This document shows, piece by piece, positions 16,945 through 25,638 of a stretch of DNA of 25,868 nt. Under the pieces are notes generated by a model. That model did not search any database. It saw only the letters and a program-made list of their open reading frames with translations, and had not been told where the DNA came from. The DNA is from Rhodospirillaceae bacterium. GTDB lineage: Bacteria > Pseudomonadota > Alphaproteobacteria > Puniceispirillales > Puniceispirillaceae. The position numbers were made by a program, and so were the translations under genes. Positions within the stretch are counted from its first letter, which is position 1. Each line of letters starts with the position of its first letter. The stretch is from assembly GCA_002731315.1 (NCBI GenBank), contig PCBG01000002.1, positions 177,504-203,371 on the forward strand, written 5' to 3'.

Positions 16945-18282
16945 TCATGCAACCGCACCAATCACACTATTTTGTCGCGCATCAGTGATGGTGCAAGGCA
17001 CAATGCTGCCAATCATGGCTTCATTCCCAGCAAGGTTCACCGCCTGCATATAAGGGCTGCGGCCTGCCATCTGTCCGTCGCGCCTGCCCTTGCGTTCGAC
17101 AAGGACATCGAGCGTACGTCCCTCAGTCTGTTTATTAAACGCCAGCTGCTGTGCATTGATCAACTGCTGCAGCGCTTCCAGCCGGTCCGCTTTGGCATCT
17201 TCAGGCACCTGCTCCTGAGAGGCTGCGGCTGGCGTGCCCGGGCGCGGACTGTATTTGAAGGAATAGGCTGACGCGTATCCCACCCGGCCTACAAGTGACA
17301 ACGTGTCGGCAAAATCCCGATCGGTCTCACCAGGAAAACCGACAATGAAGTCCCCGGAAAAGGCAATATCGGAACGGGCGTCACGCAGACGGTCCAAAAT
17401 GCGCAGATAAACATCATGCGTATGCCGGCGATTCATTGCTGCGAGGATTCGGTCAGATCCGGCCTGCACAGGCAAATGCAGATATGGCATCAGACTAGGC
17501 ACGTCGCGATGGGCGGCGATAAGATCATCTTCCATATCCAGCGGATGCGAGGTTGTGTATCGGATACGATCCAGCCCATCAATTTCTGCAATCGCCAGAA
17601 TCAGTCTCGCAAGACTCCAGCTCGACCCGTCTGTCGCCTCACCATGATAGGCATTCACATTCTGGCCGAGCAGCGTCAGTTCGCGTGTGCCGTTGGCAAC
17701 AAGCCGTCTGGCCTCGACCATTACGCCATCAACTGGACGAGAAAACTCCGCACCGCGCGTGTATGGAACAACACAAAAAGTACAAAACTTGTCGCAGCCT
17801 TCCTGAACACTTAAAAATGCCGTAGGTCCACGCGGCGCATGTTCACCGGGAATCCGGTCAAACTTTACCTCTTCGGGGAAATCCGTGTCGATCACGCTAT
17901 GGCGTGCGGCTGGATCAATCTGGCTGACCAGTTCAGGCAACCGATGATATGTCTGCGGACCAACAACAATATCAACCCATGGTGCGCGGCGGGTTATTTC
18001 CTCACCTTCAGCCTGCGCAACACAGCCCGCAACGGCAATCGTAACATCACGCCCTTGCTGGTCACGCGCGCGATCCTTCATCATCCGTAAACGCCCCAGT
18101 TCAGAAAATACCTTTTCGGACGCCTTCTCGCGGATGTGACAGGTGTTCAGGATCACCATATCCGCACCTTCGGCTGTGGTTGTCGGCGTATAACCCAGTG
18201 GTGCCAGAACATCTGTCATCCGATCGGAATCATAGACATTCATCTGACAGCCATAAGTCTTGATGAACAGTTTCTTGGTCAC
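16945..18282 (-). CDS. miaB: tRNA-2-methylthio-N6-dimethylallyladenosine synthase MiaB
   Basis: A 445-aa radical-SAM methylthiotransferase that makes ms2i6A37 in tRNAs reading codons that start with U. The N-terminal UPF0004 domain has the three auxiliary-cluster cysteines (Cys12 in YGCQMN, Cys48 in NTCHIRE, Cys87 in AGCVAQ). The radical-SAM motif is CDKFCTFC (Cys163, Cys167, Cys170). A C-terminal TRAM domain (about 370-440) completes it. The GTG at 18282 gives the family-like start [14 protein letters not shown] and has GAAAG eight bases upstream. GTG 18288 is an alternative. ATG 18360 would add 26 unrelated-looking residues and overlap rimI. It consumes SAM made by MetK from the same operon. 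Confidence 0.97.
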   Translation of the reverse strand: MTKKLFIKTYGCQMNVYDSDRMTDVLAPLGYTPTTTAEGADMVILNTCHIREKASEKVFSELGRLRMMKDRARDQQGRDVTIAVAGCVAQAEGEEITRRAPWVDIVVGPQTYHRLPELVSQIDPAARHSVIDTDFPEEVKFDRIPGEHAPRGPTAFLSVQEGCDKFCTFCVVPYTRGAEFSRPVDGVMVEARRLVANGTRELTLLGQNVNAYHGEATDGSSWSLARLILAIAEIDGLDRIRYTTSHPLDMEDDLIAAHRDVPSLMPYLHLPVQAGSDRILAAMNRRHTHDVYLRILDRLRDARSDIAFSGDFIVGFPGETDRDFADTLSLVGRVGYASAYSFKYSPRPGTPAAASQEQVPEDAKADRLEALQQLINAQQLAFNKQTEGRTLDVLVERKGRRDGQMAGRSPYMQAVNLAGNEAMIGSIVPCTITDARQNSVIGAVA

Positions 18283-18346
18283 GCGCACGGCTTTCGTTTT
18301 GCAGTCAATATTGCGGATGTTTCTATGCCGGACACGATGGCTCGGG

Positions 18347-18826
18347 TCAAGGTACAGCATGCCGCGTCTGTAGCCGCATTACCACAGCATCCACAACAAC
18401 ATGCGCACGTCGATAATAGCGTGGCCTGATCGCCACCTCGCTGAAACCGGCCCGTACATAAAGGCTTTGTGCGGCCATATTGTCGAAAGCCACTTCCAAC
18501 ATCAGGGTCTCCGTCCCGCGATCATGCAACGCTGCCGTCAGATGCCTCAGAAGTGACAGCCCATATCCTGAACGCTGAAACTGAGGTGCTGTGCCGATGC
18601 TGACCAAATCAGCACCATGACCGTCATTAAGAGCAAATATATAGCCCGCGACCCTTGTCTGTGGCGGCAAGTCTGTATTTAGAACAAAGCCGATAAAAGC
18701 CGGATTGGCGAACAGGCTGGCAAGCGCTGAGGCTGTTGTTGGCTGATCAAAGAGCCGCCACTCAATGGCAGCGATATCCGCAAGATGATGTTCTGCAATC
18801 GGCGCAATCAGATGATCCATAGTCAT
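18347..18826 (-). CDS. rimI: Ribosomal-protein-S18-alanine N-acetyltransferase (RimI-like GNAT)
   Basis: A 159-aa GNAT acetyltransferase. The acetyl-CoA pyrophosphate loop is in [17 protein letters not shown] (Q-x-x-G-x-G). The segment [19 protein letters not shown] and the later RPRYYRR...DAVVMRL match RimI rather than unrelated GNATs. RimI acetylates the N-terminal Ala of S18. The position directly after tsaB (9-bp gap) supports the name, because tsaB-rimI pairs are common. GAGAAG precedes the ATG. The target could still differ, since RimI homologues are variable in substrate. Confidence 0.88.
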   Translation of the reverse strand: MTMDHLIAPIAEHHLADIAAIEWRLFDQPTTASALASLFANPAFIGFVLNTDLPPQTRVAGYIFALNDGHGADLVSIGTAPQFQRSGYGLSLLRHLTAALHDRGTETLMLEVAFDNMAAQSLYVRAGFSEVAIRPRYYRRAHVVVDAVVMRLQTRHAVP

Positions 18827-18835
18827 GGCACTTCT

Positions 18836-19549
18836 CTAGCTGCGCGACGGTCCAAGAAAAGCTGGCGCGACATAAAGTGGTGCCAGTGGCGGTAGAAGCT
18901 CTTGGTTGGCCACGAGGTTACTGGCTAGCTGCGCGATCTGCATCGCTCCGATTGGCGGTTGACTGTCATCAGCCAACAAACAGCCAGCGCTGGCCGCTGC
19001 CAAGATCGCGTTGCCTGGCCCGATCACCCGCGCGCCTTCCCAGCGATCCGTGATCAAGGCATTTATCCCCTGGGGGCTGTCTTCCGGCAGATCAGGATCA
19101 ATATCCATAATGTCGCCAAGTGCTGTGCCGTCTGCGGCGAATGGCTGACAGAAAATGCTGCCGCGGCGGGTGTCAGCGGTTGCCAACCATATACCTTTAT
19201 TCGCTGAATGATGATGTTGCGCATAAGCCGCCATTGCGGCCAGACACGACAGGCCGACTGGCACAGCCTTGCAGGCAAGCTGATATCCTTTGGCCGCTGC
19301 CAGCGCCACCCTGATGCCAGTAAATGAGCCGGGACCGCGTCCTGCAGCCACATGCGTGACAGAGCTTGCGCCCATGCCGCAGGCTTGAAGTGCCGCCTCG
19401 GCAAGATTGATTATAACAGCAGCATGGCCATGGCGCGCCGCATGGTGAAACATGGCCTGACGCCCATCAGCTGCGAGCACAGCGACCGAGGCCTGATCAC
19501 CGCTAGCTTCAAAAGCTAATAAAACAGGATTTGTGGCTGGCCCGGACAT
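18836..19549 (-). CDS. tsaB: tRNA t6A biosynthesis protein TsaB
   Basis: A 237-aa TsaB (YeaZ), the non-catalytic ASKHA-fold partner of TsaD in N6-threonylcarbamoyladenosine formation at tRNA position 37. Family motifs are LLAFEASGDQASVAVL at the N-terminus, the diagnostic GRGPGSFTGIRVALAAAKG, and ADTRRGSIFCQPF in the middle. The C-terminal LYVAPAFL is the usual short motif near the end. The ATG at 19549 is preferred over TTG 19561 because the in-between bases AAAGAG form its SD. It is the first minus-strand gene after the divergent deacetylase, so its promoter should lie in 19550-19712. No homologue of the essential partner TsaD is in the window, as is normal. Confidence 0.93.
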   Translation of the reverse strand: MSGPATNPVLLAFEASGDQASVAVLAADGRQAMFHHAARHGHAAVIINLAEAALQACGMGASSVTHVAAGRGPGSFTGIRVALAAAKGYQLACKAVPVGLSCLAAMAAYAQHHHSANKGIWLATADTRRGSIFCQPFAADGTALGDIMDIDPDLPEDSPQGINALITDRWEGARVIGPGNAILAAASAGCLLADDSQPPIGAMQIAQLASNLVANQELLPPLAPLYVAPAFLGPSRS

Positions 19550-19628
19550 CGACTCTTTCAAAATTCAGTGGCATTCTGGCCCCTTGCTGCATCCCGCTTT
19601 CGGTCTCAAAATGACCGGCAGACATCGA

Positions 19629-19664
19629 TTGACACTTTTGCAACACAATCATTCACTCTATCAT
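19629..19664 (+). promoter_or_regulatory. Candidate sigma-70-type promoter of the deacetylase gene
   Basis: A -10-like TATCAT at 19659-19664 has TTTGCA (19637-19642) 16 bases upstream. A perfect TTGACA also occurs at 19629-19634, but 24 bases away. It lies 48 nt before the proposed ATG at 19713, in the divergent spacer with tsaB. This is a pattern match only; either box may be chance. Confidence 0.35.
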
Positions 19665-19712
19665 TGGCACGCCTGTCACGAACTATCCACTGCAGAAACG
19701 AAATTGCTTGAA

Positions 19713-20726
19713 ATGTTTTCACGCCTGTTATTCATCGCCAGCCTCGTCTTTGGACTTATGGCCGGCTTTATCGTGCCGTCATTTGCGGCAGATCATGCTG
19801 TCATCCTGATGTACCATCGCTTTGGTGAAGATCAGTATCCAAGCACAAATGTGCGCCTTGAACAATTTGAAGAACATCTCGAGGTGCTGGCAAAGGCCGA
19901 GTATAATGTCTTGCCGCTAGATGACATTGTAGCGCATCTGCAATCCGGCGAGCGCCTTCCGGATCGTAGCGTTGCCATCACGATTGACGATGCTTACCTG
20001 TCCGTCTATGAGCAGGCCTTCCCGCGCCTGCAACGCTACGGTTTTACAGCCACCATATTCGTGGCCACCCAGCCGGTTGATCGCGGATTGCGCGGCTATA
20101 TGTCATGGGAACAGCTCCGAGAATTACAGGCAGCAGGTTTTGGCATTGGTAGCCAGACCCGCAGCCATCCGCATATGCACCGCCTAGCAGATGCAAAAAA
20201 TCGTAACGAGTTGATGGTTTCAAATGACCGGTTTCTGACCGAGCTTGGCATGCGGCCGAACCTGTTTGCTTATCCTTATGGTGAATACAGCATTGATGTC
20301 ATCAATGAGGTCAAAAGGGCCGGGTTTATTGCGGCTTTTGGGCAGCATTCCGGAATTGCGCATGGCTATGACGGGTTTTTCGAATTGCCGCGCTTTGCAA
20401 TGAATGAGCAATATAGTAGCCGCGACCGTCTTGAACTGGCTATCAATGGCCTTCCGCTCAAGGTGAACCAGATCGTGCCGGAGGATGTTGTGCTTGTTGA
20501 GAATCCGCCATCCTATGGCTTTACGCTTTCTAGTGATATGGACCAGGAACGCCAATTGCGCTGTTTTACCAGCCGGTATGGCAAGCTTAAAGTCGCCATT
20601 CTTGGCCGGCGCGCCGAAATACGAATGCCTGGCCCGTTGATGGGGCAGCGTGCAAAAGTCAATTGCACAATGCCTGGGCCGGAAGGGCGGTGGCGCTGGT
20701 TTGGACGGCAATTTCTGCCTGAATAG
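19713..20726 (+). CDS. Secreted polysaccharide deacetylase family protein
   Basis: A 337-aa protein with a signal peptide (about 1-25, hydrophobic core LLFIASLVFGLMAGFIV, SFA-A cleavage-like site) and a NodB-type carbohydrate esterase 4 domain (about 28-235). Motif 1 is TIDDAY (Asp92, Asp93). Motif 2 reads QTRSHP, so the first metal-binding His of the usual H-[ST]-x-x-H is Gln148 while His152 is kept. FAYPYGEYS (185-193) and a late LPRFAMNEQY match a proteobacterial deacetylase subfamily. The C-terminal 90 or so residues look like a beta-rich add-on ending in a Trp-rich WRWFGRQFLP. It likely acts on an envelope or extracellular polysaccharide; the substrate is unknown. It is the only + strand gene in the middle of the window. 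ATG 19713 is chosen because the signal peptide starts there; the SD is weak. Confidence 0.88.
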   Translation: MFSRLLFIASLVFGLMAGFIVPSFAADHAVILMYHRFGEDQYPSTNVRLEQFEEHLEVLAKAEYNVLPLDDIVAHLQSGERLPDRSVAITIDDAYLSVYEQAFPRLQRYGFTATIFVATQPVDRGLRGYMSWEQLRELQAAGFGIGSQTRSHPHMHRLADAKNRNELMVSNDRFLTELGMRPNLFAYPYGEYSIDVINEVKRAGFIAAFGQHSGIAHGYDGFFELPRFAMNEQYSSRDRLELAINGLPLKVNQIVPEDVVLVENPPSYGFTLSSDMDQERQLRCFTSRYGKLKVAILGRRAEIRMPGPLMGQRAKVNCTMPGPEGRWRWFGRQFLPE

Positions 20727-20777
20727 ATCCAAAGTGGCATCGCCGGATCATCATGGCCAGTAATACAACGTCATGCC

Positions 20778-22154
20778 CTATTGAAGACGAGCGGCTTCAA
20801 AATGGCCCAGATTATTGCTGCGAATGATGGTCTGGACCTTTTCGACATATTCAACGCCGATTTCCGCATAACCGTCCAGAAAGACCGACAGTTGCGCACC
20901 AAGATCATTGCGCTTTCGTCCACTCAGAAGGCTCCGCCGATCACGAAAACGCGCATATTCGAAATGGGTGTTCAAATTATGCATATAGGCGCGCACCGAC
21001 CCGAACAGATTGGGAAAGCTGCGCACCACAGCCTGTGAATTTGACGCTTCGATCGGCTTCAGCCCGGCGCTCTGATCCCATGCCCATTGCCCAAACAGGG
21101 CATTGCCCTTTATGGCAAAGCGCGAAGTGCCCCAACCGGATTCGATTGCGGCCTGCGCCAGCGCAAGAGACACCGGAATGATGTCAGCACGGCGCAGCAA
21201 TTCGTTTTCAATGCGGTCTAAGGGCATGTCTTTTGTCTTCATACGATAGAGACGGGCCCATTTTTCAAGCGATGACCTTTCCCCGTTTTCACCAGCCCGC
21301 ATAATCGCCTGCCGCCGCTGCCTGATTTCATCATTTGCCGCCAGAATCAATGGTAGTAGCATATTAATGAAAGCCTCTTTCTGTCGTTTAACCGGCAGAT
21401 CCAAATGCGCCTCGGGAATGGTTTTCACGAATGTGCGCGCTACAATCATCGATACCTGCCGGCTGGAAGGCTCCGGCATTTTTGCCGAGCGCTGAATGCT
21501 TGCAACCTCAACCGCTGGTGAAGCAGCCACACCCTTGCTGGCACGCACGGCCGGCTCTTCATTTTCCTGAAGTGGGGGCCTAAGCGACGCTTCGGCCTGC
21601 TGTATTTCGGCACGCGTAACCGGCTTGCGCACCGTCTGTGGCGGCGATTTATCTACAGTAAAAACAGCGGCGGGATTAGAGGTGTTTTTTAAAGCTTCTT
21701 TTCCTGTCAAAATCTCAGCTCCTGTTGAAGCGTTGGTTTCGATTGACTGCGGGGCTACCGCAATCACTAGTTGGGCGCTTTTTACCTCTGTGTTTGCCCT
21801 TTTCGGGATATCCGTATTGCCCGTTTCTGTTGAAATCGAACCCGCCATTGTCCGACTTGGATCAACAGGTTTGCCATCCTCAGCATGAAAATCTGGACTG
21901 AACCAATCCATGGCCAATGATGCCGATGACGGAGGCTTCGTCAGCGGGGCAGGCGTGTTTACGGGATCTGCAACATCGGCCGCCAGAGAGACACCTTGCG
22001 ACGCAGAAATGCCCGCCGATAACCCTGAGTCACCAAAATATTGCGGCGGCGAAATGCCAAAGACACCCGGCACAATCAGGCTAATGGCCACGAGCGCGGC
22101 CATTCCCTTGAGCAGGTGAGTATCTTTAATTGCAAATCCGGACGGGAAGTACAC
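20778..22154 (-). CDS. Membrane-anchored Bax-like glucosaminidase
   Basis: A 458-aa protein. A single hydrophobic segment (about 14-34) near the N-terminus suggests an inner-membrane anchor or uncleaved signal. Residues about 35-230 are Ser/Thr/Pro/Ala-rich, without recognisable domains. The C-terminal 250-450 is a Bax-type glucosaminidase domain: VKRQKEAFINMLLPLILAAN, then AQAAIESGWGTSRFAIKGNALFGQW, with the presumed catalytic Glu338. The likely role is peptidoglycan hydrolysis in the periplasm. The start is a GTG at 22154, the only one after an in-frame stop; an ATG at 22103 would shorten the anchor. It converges with the deacetylase across 51 bp with no clear terminator, and follows nfu by 56 bp, so it may be co-transcribed with nfu. 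Confidence 0.85.
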   Translation of the reverse strand: MYFPSGFAIKDTHLLKGMAALVAISLIVPGVFGISPPQYFGDSGLSAGISASQGVSLAADVADPVNTPAPLTKPPSSASLAMDWFSPDFHAEDGKPVDPSRTMAGSISTETGNTDIPKRANTEVKSAQLVIAVAPQSIETNASTGAEILTGKEALKNTSNPAAVFTVDKSPPQTVRKPVTRAEIQQAEASLRPPLQENEEPAVRASKGVAASPAVEVASIQRSAKMPEPSSRQVSMIVARTFVKTIPEAHLDLPVKRQKEAFINMLLPLILAANDEIRQRRQAIMRAGENGERSSLEKWARLYRMKTKDMPLDRIENELLRRADIIPVSLALAQAAIESGWGTSRFAIKGNALFGQWAWDQSAGLKPIEASNSQAVVRSFPNLFGSVRAYMHNLNTHFEYARFRDRRSLLSGRKRNDLGAQLSVFLDGYAEIGVEYVEKVQTIIRSNNLGHFEAARLQ

Positions 22155-22210
22155 GACACATCAACATCTAGTAGTCGGTCAGGCGAATGGATGGGTTGGG
22201 CGCGGTCTGT

Positions 22211-22765
22211 CTAGATCTCGGCTGCCCGAACCTCACGAACATCTGGAATGTAATGGCGCAGCATATTCTCAATACCCATCTTCAGAGTAGCTGTCGAACT
22301 TGGACAGCCTTGACACGCACCACGCATCTGAAGCGTGACGACACCATCATCAAATCCTTCAAACACTATGTCACCGCCATCCATCGCCACGGCTGGCCGA
22401 ACGCGTGTGTCGAGAAGCTGTTTAATCTGACGGATGATATCTGATTCTTCATGGCTGCCCGCGTCTTCTGTCGCTGCTGCCTGTTCAACAACCAGCATGC
22501 CGGACGCGTAATGTTCCATGATCCCGGCAAGGATCGCTGGCTTGAGCGCAAACCAGTCAAGTGCGTCTTCCTTGGTCACGGCGACAAAATCGCCACCGAG
22601 AAACACACCCTTCACGCCATCTACTTGAAACAGCCGACGCGCCAATGGGGAGTTAGTAGCACTCTCTGCGGCCGGATAATCAGCCGTCCCTGACGGCATG
22701 ACAGGCACGCCCGGAATAAATTTGAGCGTTGCAGGGTTGGGGGTGTCTTGGGTCTGGATGAACAT
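22211..22765 (-). CDS. NifU-like iron-sulfur carrier protein (Nfu)
   Basis: A 184-aa Nfu-type protein that carries a [4Fe-4S] cluster to apo-proteins. The Nfu_N domain (about 1-90) starts MFIQTQDTPNPATLKFIPG, a hallmark of alphaproteobacterial and mitochondrial NFU1 proteins. The C-terminal NifU domain (about 108-178) has AMDGGDIVF and the cluster-binding Cys151-x-x-Cys154 in GACQGCPSST. The ATG at 22765 is chosen because AAAGGA lies nine bases upstream; an ATG at 22774 would directly abut that SD. MiaB in the same block is an Fe-S enzyme and a possible client, but this is inference from proximity. Confidence 0.94.
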   Translation of the reverse strand: MFIQTQDTPNPATLKFIPGVPVMPSGTADYPAAESATNSPLARRLFQVDGVKGVFLGGDFVAVTKEDALDWFALKPAILAGIMEHYASGMLVVEQAAATEDAGSHEESDIIRQIKQLLDTRVRPAVAMDGGDIVFEGFDDGVVTLQMRGACQGCPSSTATLKMGIENMLRHYIPDVREVRAAEI

Positions 22766-22932
22766 CTGTTTCATTCCTTTGTCGTGGGCCGCTCAAGCTG
22801 GCCCCTAACAAGGTTGGGCTTAGCAGTGCCGAATTCGATATGTCCATGGCGCCAGCAATCGGGAACTGTTCGGAGCGCTCTTTTCTGCCCGGTGAGTGTC
22901 CTGTTCAATACGGAGGCCCCACTCTCGAACAG

Positions 22933-22941
22933 AAGATAGCA
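22933..22941 (-). promoter_or_regulatory. Possible extended -10 element upstream of nfu
   Basis: The minus strand reads TGCTATCTT (TG-n-TATCTT) in the AT-rich part of the 220-bp spacer between trpS and nfu. No good -35 is at 16-18 bp. It lies about 168 bp before the nfu start. The spacer is otherwise empty: no gene, tRNA or clear terminator was seen in it. Confidence 0.25.
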
Positions 22942-22985
22942 CAATACACACCAAAAATATGTGAAAATTATGGCATTGCGGGACA

Positions 22986-24023
22986 TCAGGAGATTCGACC
23001 AAGAAAGCCGACTATTTCATTTACCTCATCGAGGATAGGAGCAGCGATAGCCTCTGCGCGGGCAGCACCAACGTTGAGGATATTGTCAACGTGATCAGGG
23101 TTTGCCAGCATGTCGCGCATTTTTTCGCCCATCGGGGACAGCTTTTCAACCGACAGGTCCGCCAGGGCTGCCTTAAAATCACCAAATCCGCGACCACCAA
23201 AGTCTGCCAATACCGCATCGACCGTAAAGTCAGCGAGCCCAGCGTAGATGCCAACAAGATTTTTTGCTTCAGGACGATGTTCAAGGCCAGCCGCCTCCGA
23301 AGGGAGTGCATCAGAGTCCGTCTTAGCCTTGCGGATCTTCTGCGCAATCTGATCACGGTCATCTGTCAGATTGATCCGAGAGTTGTCCGAAGCGTCAGAT
23401 TTACTCATTTTTGCCGATCCGTCTCGCAGGCTCATAACACGTGTGGCCGGGCCAAGGATTTGCGATTCGGGCAAGGGGAAGAAATCCACTTCGTATGCCT
23501 GATTAAAGGATTGTGCAATATCGCGGGTTAGTTCGAGATGTTGTTTCTGATCCGCACCAACCGGCACATGGGTCGCCCGATAGGCTAGAATGTCGGCCGC
23601 CATCAGGATAGGATAGGAGTATAATCCCACCCGAGCATTCTCACGGTTCTTGCCAGCCTTTTCCTTAAACTGGGTCATTCGGTTGAGCCAACCAAGGCGG
23701 GCAACACAACTGAAAATCCATGCCAGTTGCGAATGCTGGGCAACACGCGACTGGTTGAACACGATGGCGCGGTCTGGCGAAATGCCGGCAGCAATCAGGC
23801 TGGCCGCCACTTCGCGAGTGCTTTGCCGCAGTTGGGCAGGATCCTGCGCCACCGTTATGGCGTGCAGATCAACAACACAATAGATCGATTCAAAACTATC
23901 TTGCAGCTGCACCCAGTTGCGAATGGCGCCAAGATAATTGCCCAGATGCAGATTGCCTGTTGGCTGAACACCGGAAAAAATCCGGCCGCGTACGTTGCCT
24001 TGCTGCATGTTGGAGGGGGTCAT
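22986..24023 (-). CDS. trpS: Tryptophanyl-tRNA synthetase
   Basis: A 345-aa class I aminoacyl-tRNA synthetase that charges tRNA-Trp. The HIGH-type motif is [16 protein letters not shown] (HLGN at 26-29) and the KMSKS loop is intact ([10 protein letters not shown], 205-209). The tryptophan-pocket region [20 protein letters not shown] is standard for bacterial TrpRS. The ATG at 24023 has AAGG two bases upstream, which is tight. ATG 24008 and ATG 24065 are alternatives, and the upstream one would add 14 unlikely residues. It follows murJ by about 94 bp, the glnD-murJ-trpS order seen in many Alphaproteobacteria. Confidence 0.97.
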   Translation of the reverse strand: MTPSNMQQGNVRGRIFSGVQPTGNLHLGNYLGAIRNWVQLQDSFESIYCVVDLHAITVAQDPAQLRQSTREVAASLIAAGISPDRAIVFNQSRVAQHSQLAWIFSCVARLGWLNRMTQFKEKAGKNRENARVGLYSYPILMAADILAYRATHVPVGADQKQHLELTRDIAQSFNQAYEVDFFPLPESQILGPATRVMSLRDGSAKMSKSDASDNSRINLTDDRDQIAQKIRKAKTDSDALPSEAAGLEHRPEAKNLVGIYAGLADFTVDAVLADFGGRGFGDFKAALADLSVEKLSPMGEKMRDMLANPDHVDNILNVGAARAEAIAAPILDEVNEIVGFLGRIS

Positions 24024-24117
24024 GACCTTATGTTCCTGCGCTGTGTGACGGCTTGTGGGCCGCATGTGTCACGGGTTTATGATTGTTGGTGGCTGCGGGG
24101 TCAAGCCCTGCCTGCCG

Positions 24118-25638
24118 TCACCCTCTGACAAGCTGTGGTGGGATGGCGCGCAACATCAGCGTCGCTGCTAGGAAGACCGCGCTACCACCACCGACAAGTG
24201 CCCCCATTTCCAGCCAGCTGGCGACGGGTGGCAAGAGCGAATCGATAGCTGCAAGCGATATGGCCATTGCAATGCAGGCGGCGACTATACGGATAAGCCC
24301 TGACGACGGCAGCATGCCAATATACCCGCTGCGAACGGCGAGGAGAAATAGCGCCAATGCCGCAAACAGGCCGCTGACGGATGTCGCCAATGCAAGTCCC
24401 AGATGCCCGTAAACCGGCATCAGACTGACAGACAATATGATATTCAACGCCACCATCGCCACAGAGACGGCAAGCACCAGCGCAGGGCGGTGCGCCGCAT
24501 AAAATGCCGGTTGGAGAATTTTGACCAGCAGGTGCCCCGGAAGCCCGATTGCATAGATCGACAATGCCATACCGCTGGCCAGCGCATCTGACATCGAAAA
24601 GGCGCCATAACGAAACAGGCCGGAAATGATCTTCGGTCCAATCATCATTAAGGCAATGCAGGCCGGCAGGGCCAGGAAAGCGGCGAACCAAATCGCATCT
24701 GACAGGGTCTGACGCGCCGGCTGCATATCGTTTTCACGAAACTGGGCCGACAGGCGGGGTAACAGTGCGGTACCAAGTGCAATTCCGATGACGCCCAAAG
24801 GCAACTGGACAATGCGGTCTGCATAATAAAGCCAGGATATTGCCCCCACCCCGAGGAGCGATGCCAGCACCAGATCGACAAGGAGATTGATCTGCATCGC
24901 TACGGCACCAGCTGACGCTGTCACAAAGCGCCGCCACATTCGCCGCGCTGCCGGAACCATGCTTGGCATATGCCAGCGCGGCATGATTCCCGCGCGCGCT
25001 AGGACCGTAGCCATGACCATCAATTGAATGCTGCCGGCAAACAGAAGTGCCAGCGCCAGCGGCATCGCCCTTGCATCAGCCACACCCCAAAATGGCAAGG
25101 CCAACGCGCCGGCAATCAGGCAGATATTGAAGATCACTGGCATCAGCGCCGCGGCGGAAAACCGGTCATGCGCGTTGGCAAGCGCAGCCCAGAAGGCCAC
25201 AAGCGAAATCATCGGTAGGTAAGGAAAGGTCACCCGCGCCAGGTCAACTGCCGCCTCAATCCTGTCCGGCGTATCAACAAAGCCCGGGGCCAGCACGCCG
25301 ACAATCGCGCGCATGTGCCATTCAGCCATGACCACCAGCGTAAGAAGGGCAAACATAAGCGTTGTCTGCACTTCGCCGGCCAGCCGCATCGCAGACGCAT
25401 GACTGTCTGATGAACGCAGGTCGGCAAAGCTGGGTACAAAGGCGTTTGCAAGGGCGCCTTCTGCCGTCAACCGTCTAAACATGTTGGGCAGCTTCAACGC
25501 GACAAGAAAGGCATCCGCTGCCGGGCCAGCCCCTAGAAACACAGCAAAAGACACATCACGAAGGAACCCAAGAATACGGCTGATGCCGGTCAGGCCGCTG
25601 ATCCGGCGAAAAGCCGTAGCAAGAGACATCGGTCTCAT
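24118..25638 (-). CDS. murJ: Lipid II flippase MurJ (MviN)
   Basis: A 506-aa polytopic membrane protein of the MOP exporter superfamily, with about 14 hydrophobic spans. It moves lipid II across the inner membrane for peptidoglycan synthesis. The N-terminal GISRILGFLRDVSFAVFLG and PNMFRRLTAEGALANAFVP carry the conserved arginines and acidic residue of MurJ. The central-cavity region INLLVDLVLASLLGVGAISWLYYADR is also typical. The ATG at 25638 overlaps the glnD stop as ATGA and has GAGG seven bases upstream; ATG 25629 is a close alternative. Translation is probably coupled to glnD. Confidence 0.96.
   Translation of the reverse strand: MRPMSLATAFRRISGLTGISRILGFLRDVSFAVFLGAGPAADAFLVALKLPNMFRRLTAEGALANAFVPSFADLRSSDSHASAMRLAGEVQTTLMFALLTLVVMAEWHMRAIVGVLAPGFVDTPDRIEAAVDLARVTFPYLPMISLVAFWAALANAHDRFSAAALMPVIFNICLIAGALALPFWGVADARAMPLALALLFAGSIQLMVMATVLARAGIMPRWHMPSMVPAARRMWRRFVTASAGAVAMQINLLVDLVLASLLGVGAISWLYYADRIVQLPLGVIGIALGTALLPRLSAQFRENDMQPARQTLSDAIWFAAFLALPACIALMMIGPKIISGLFRYGAFSMSDALASGMALSIYAIGLPGHLLVKILQPAFYAAHRPALVLAVSVAMVALNIILSVSLMPVYGHLGLALATSVSGLFAALALFLLAVRSGYIGMLPSSGLIRIVAACIAMAISLAAIDSLLPPVASWLEMGALVGGGSAVFLAATLMLRAIPPQLVRG

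Noticed and set aside
20727..20777. Terminator between the convergent deacetylase and glucosaminidase genes
   Set aside because: A TGGC...GCCA repeat is present, but the stem is short and no T-run follows on either strand.
22771..22986. Small minus-strand frame between trpS and nfu
   Set aside because: No Shine-Dalgarno, no recognisable protein, and it overlaps the nfu start. The spacer looks regulatory or empty.
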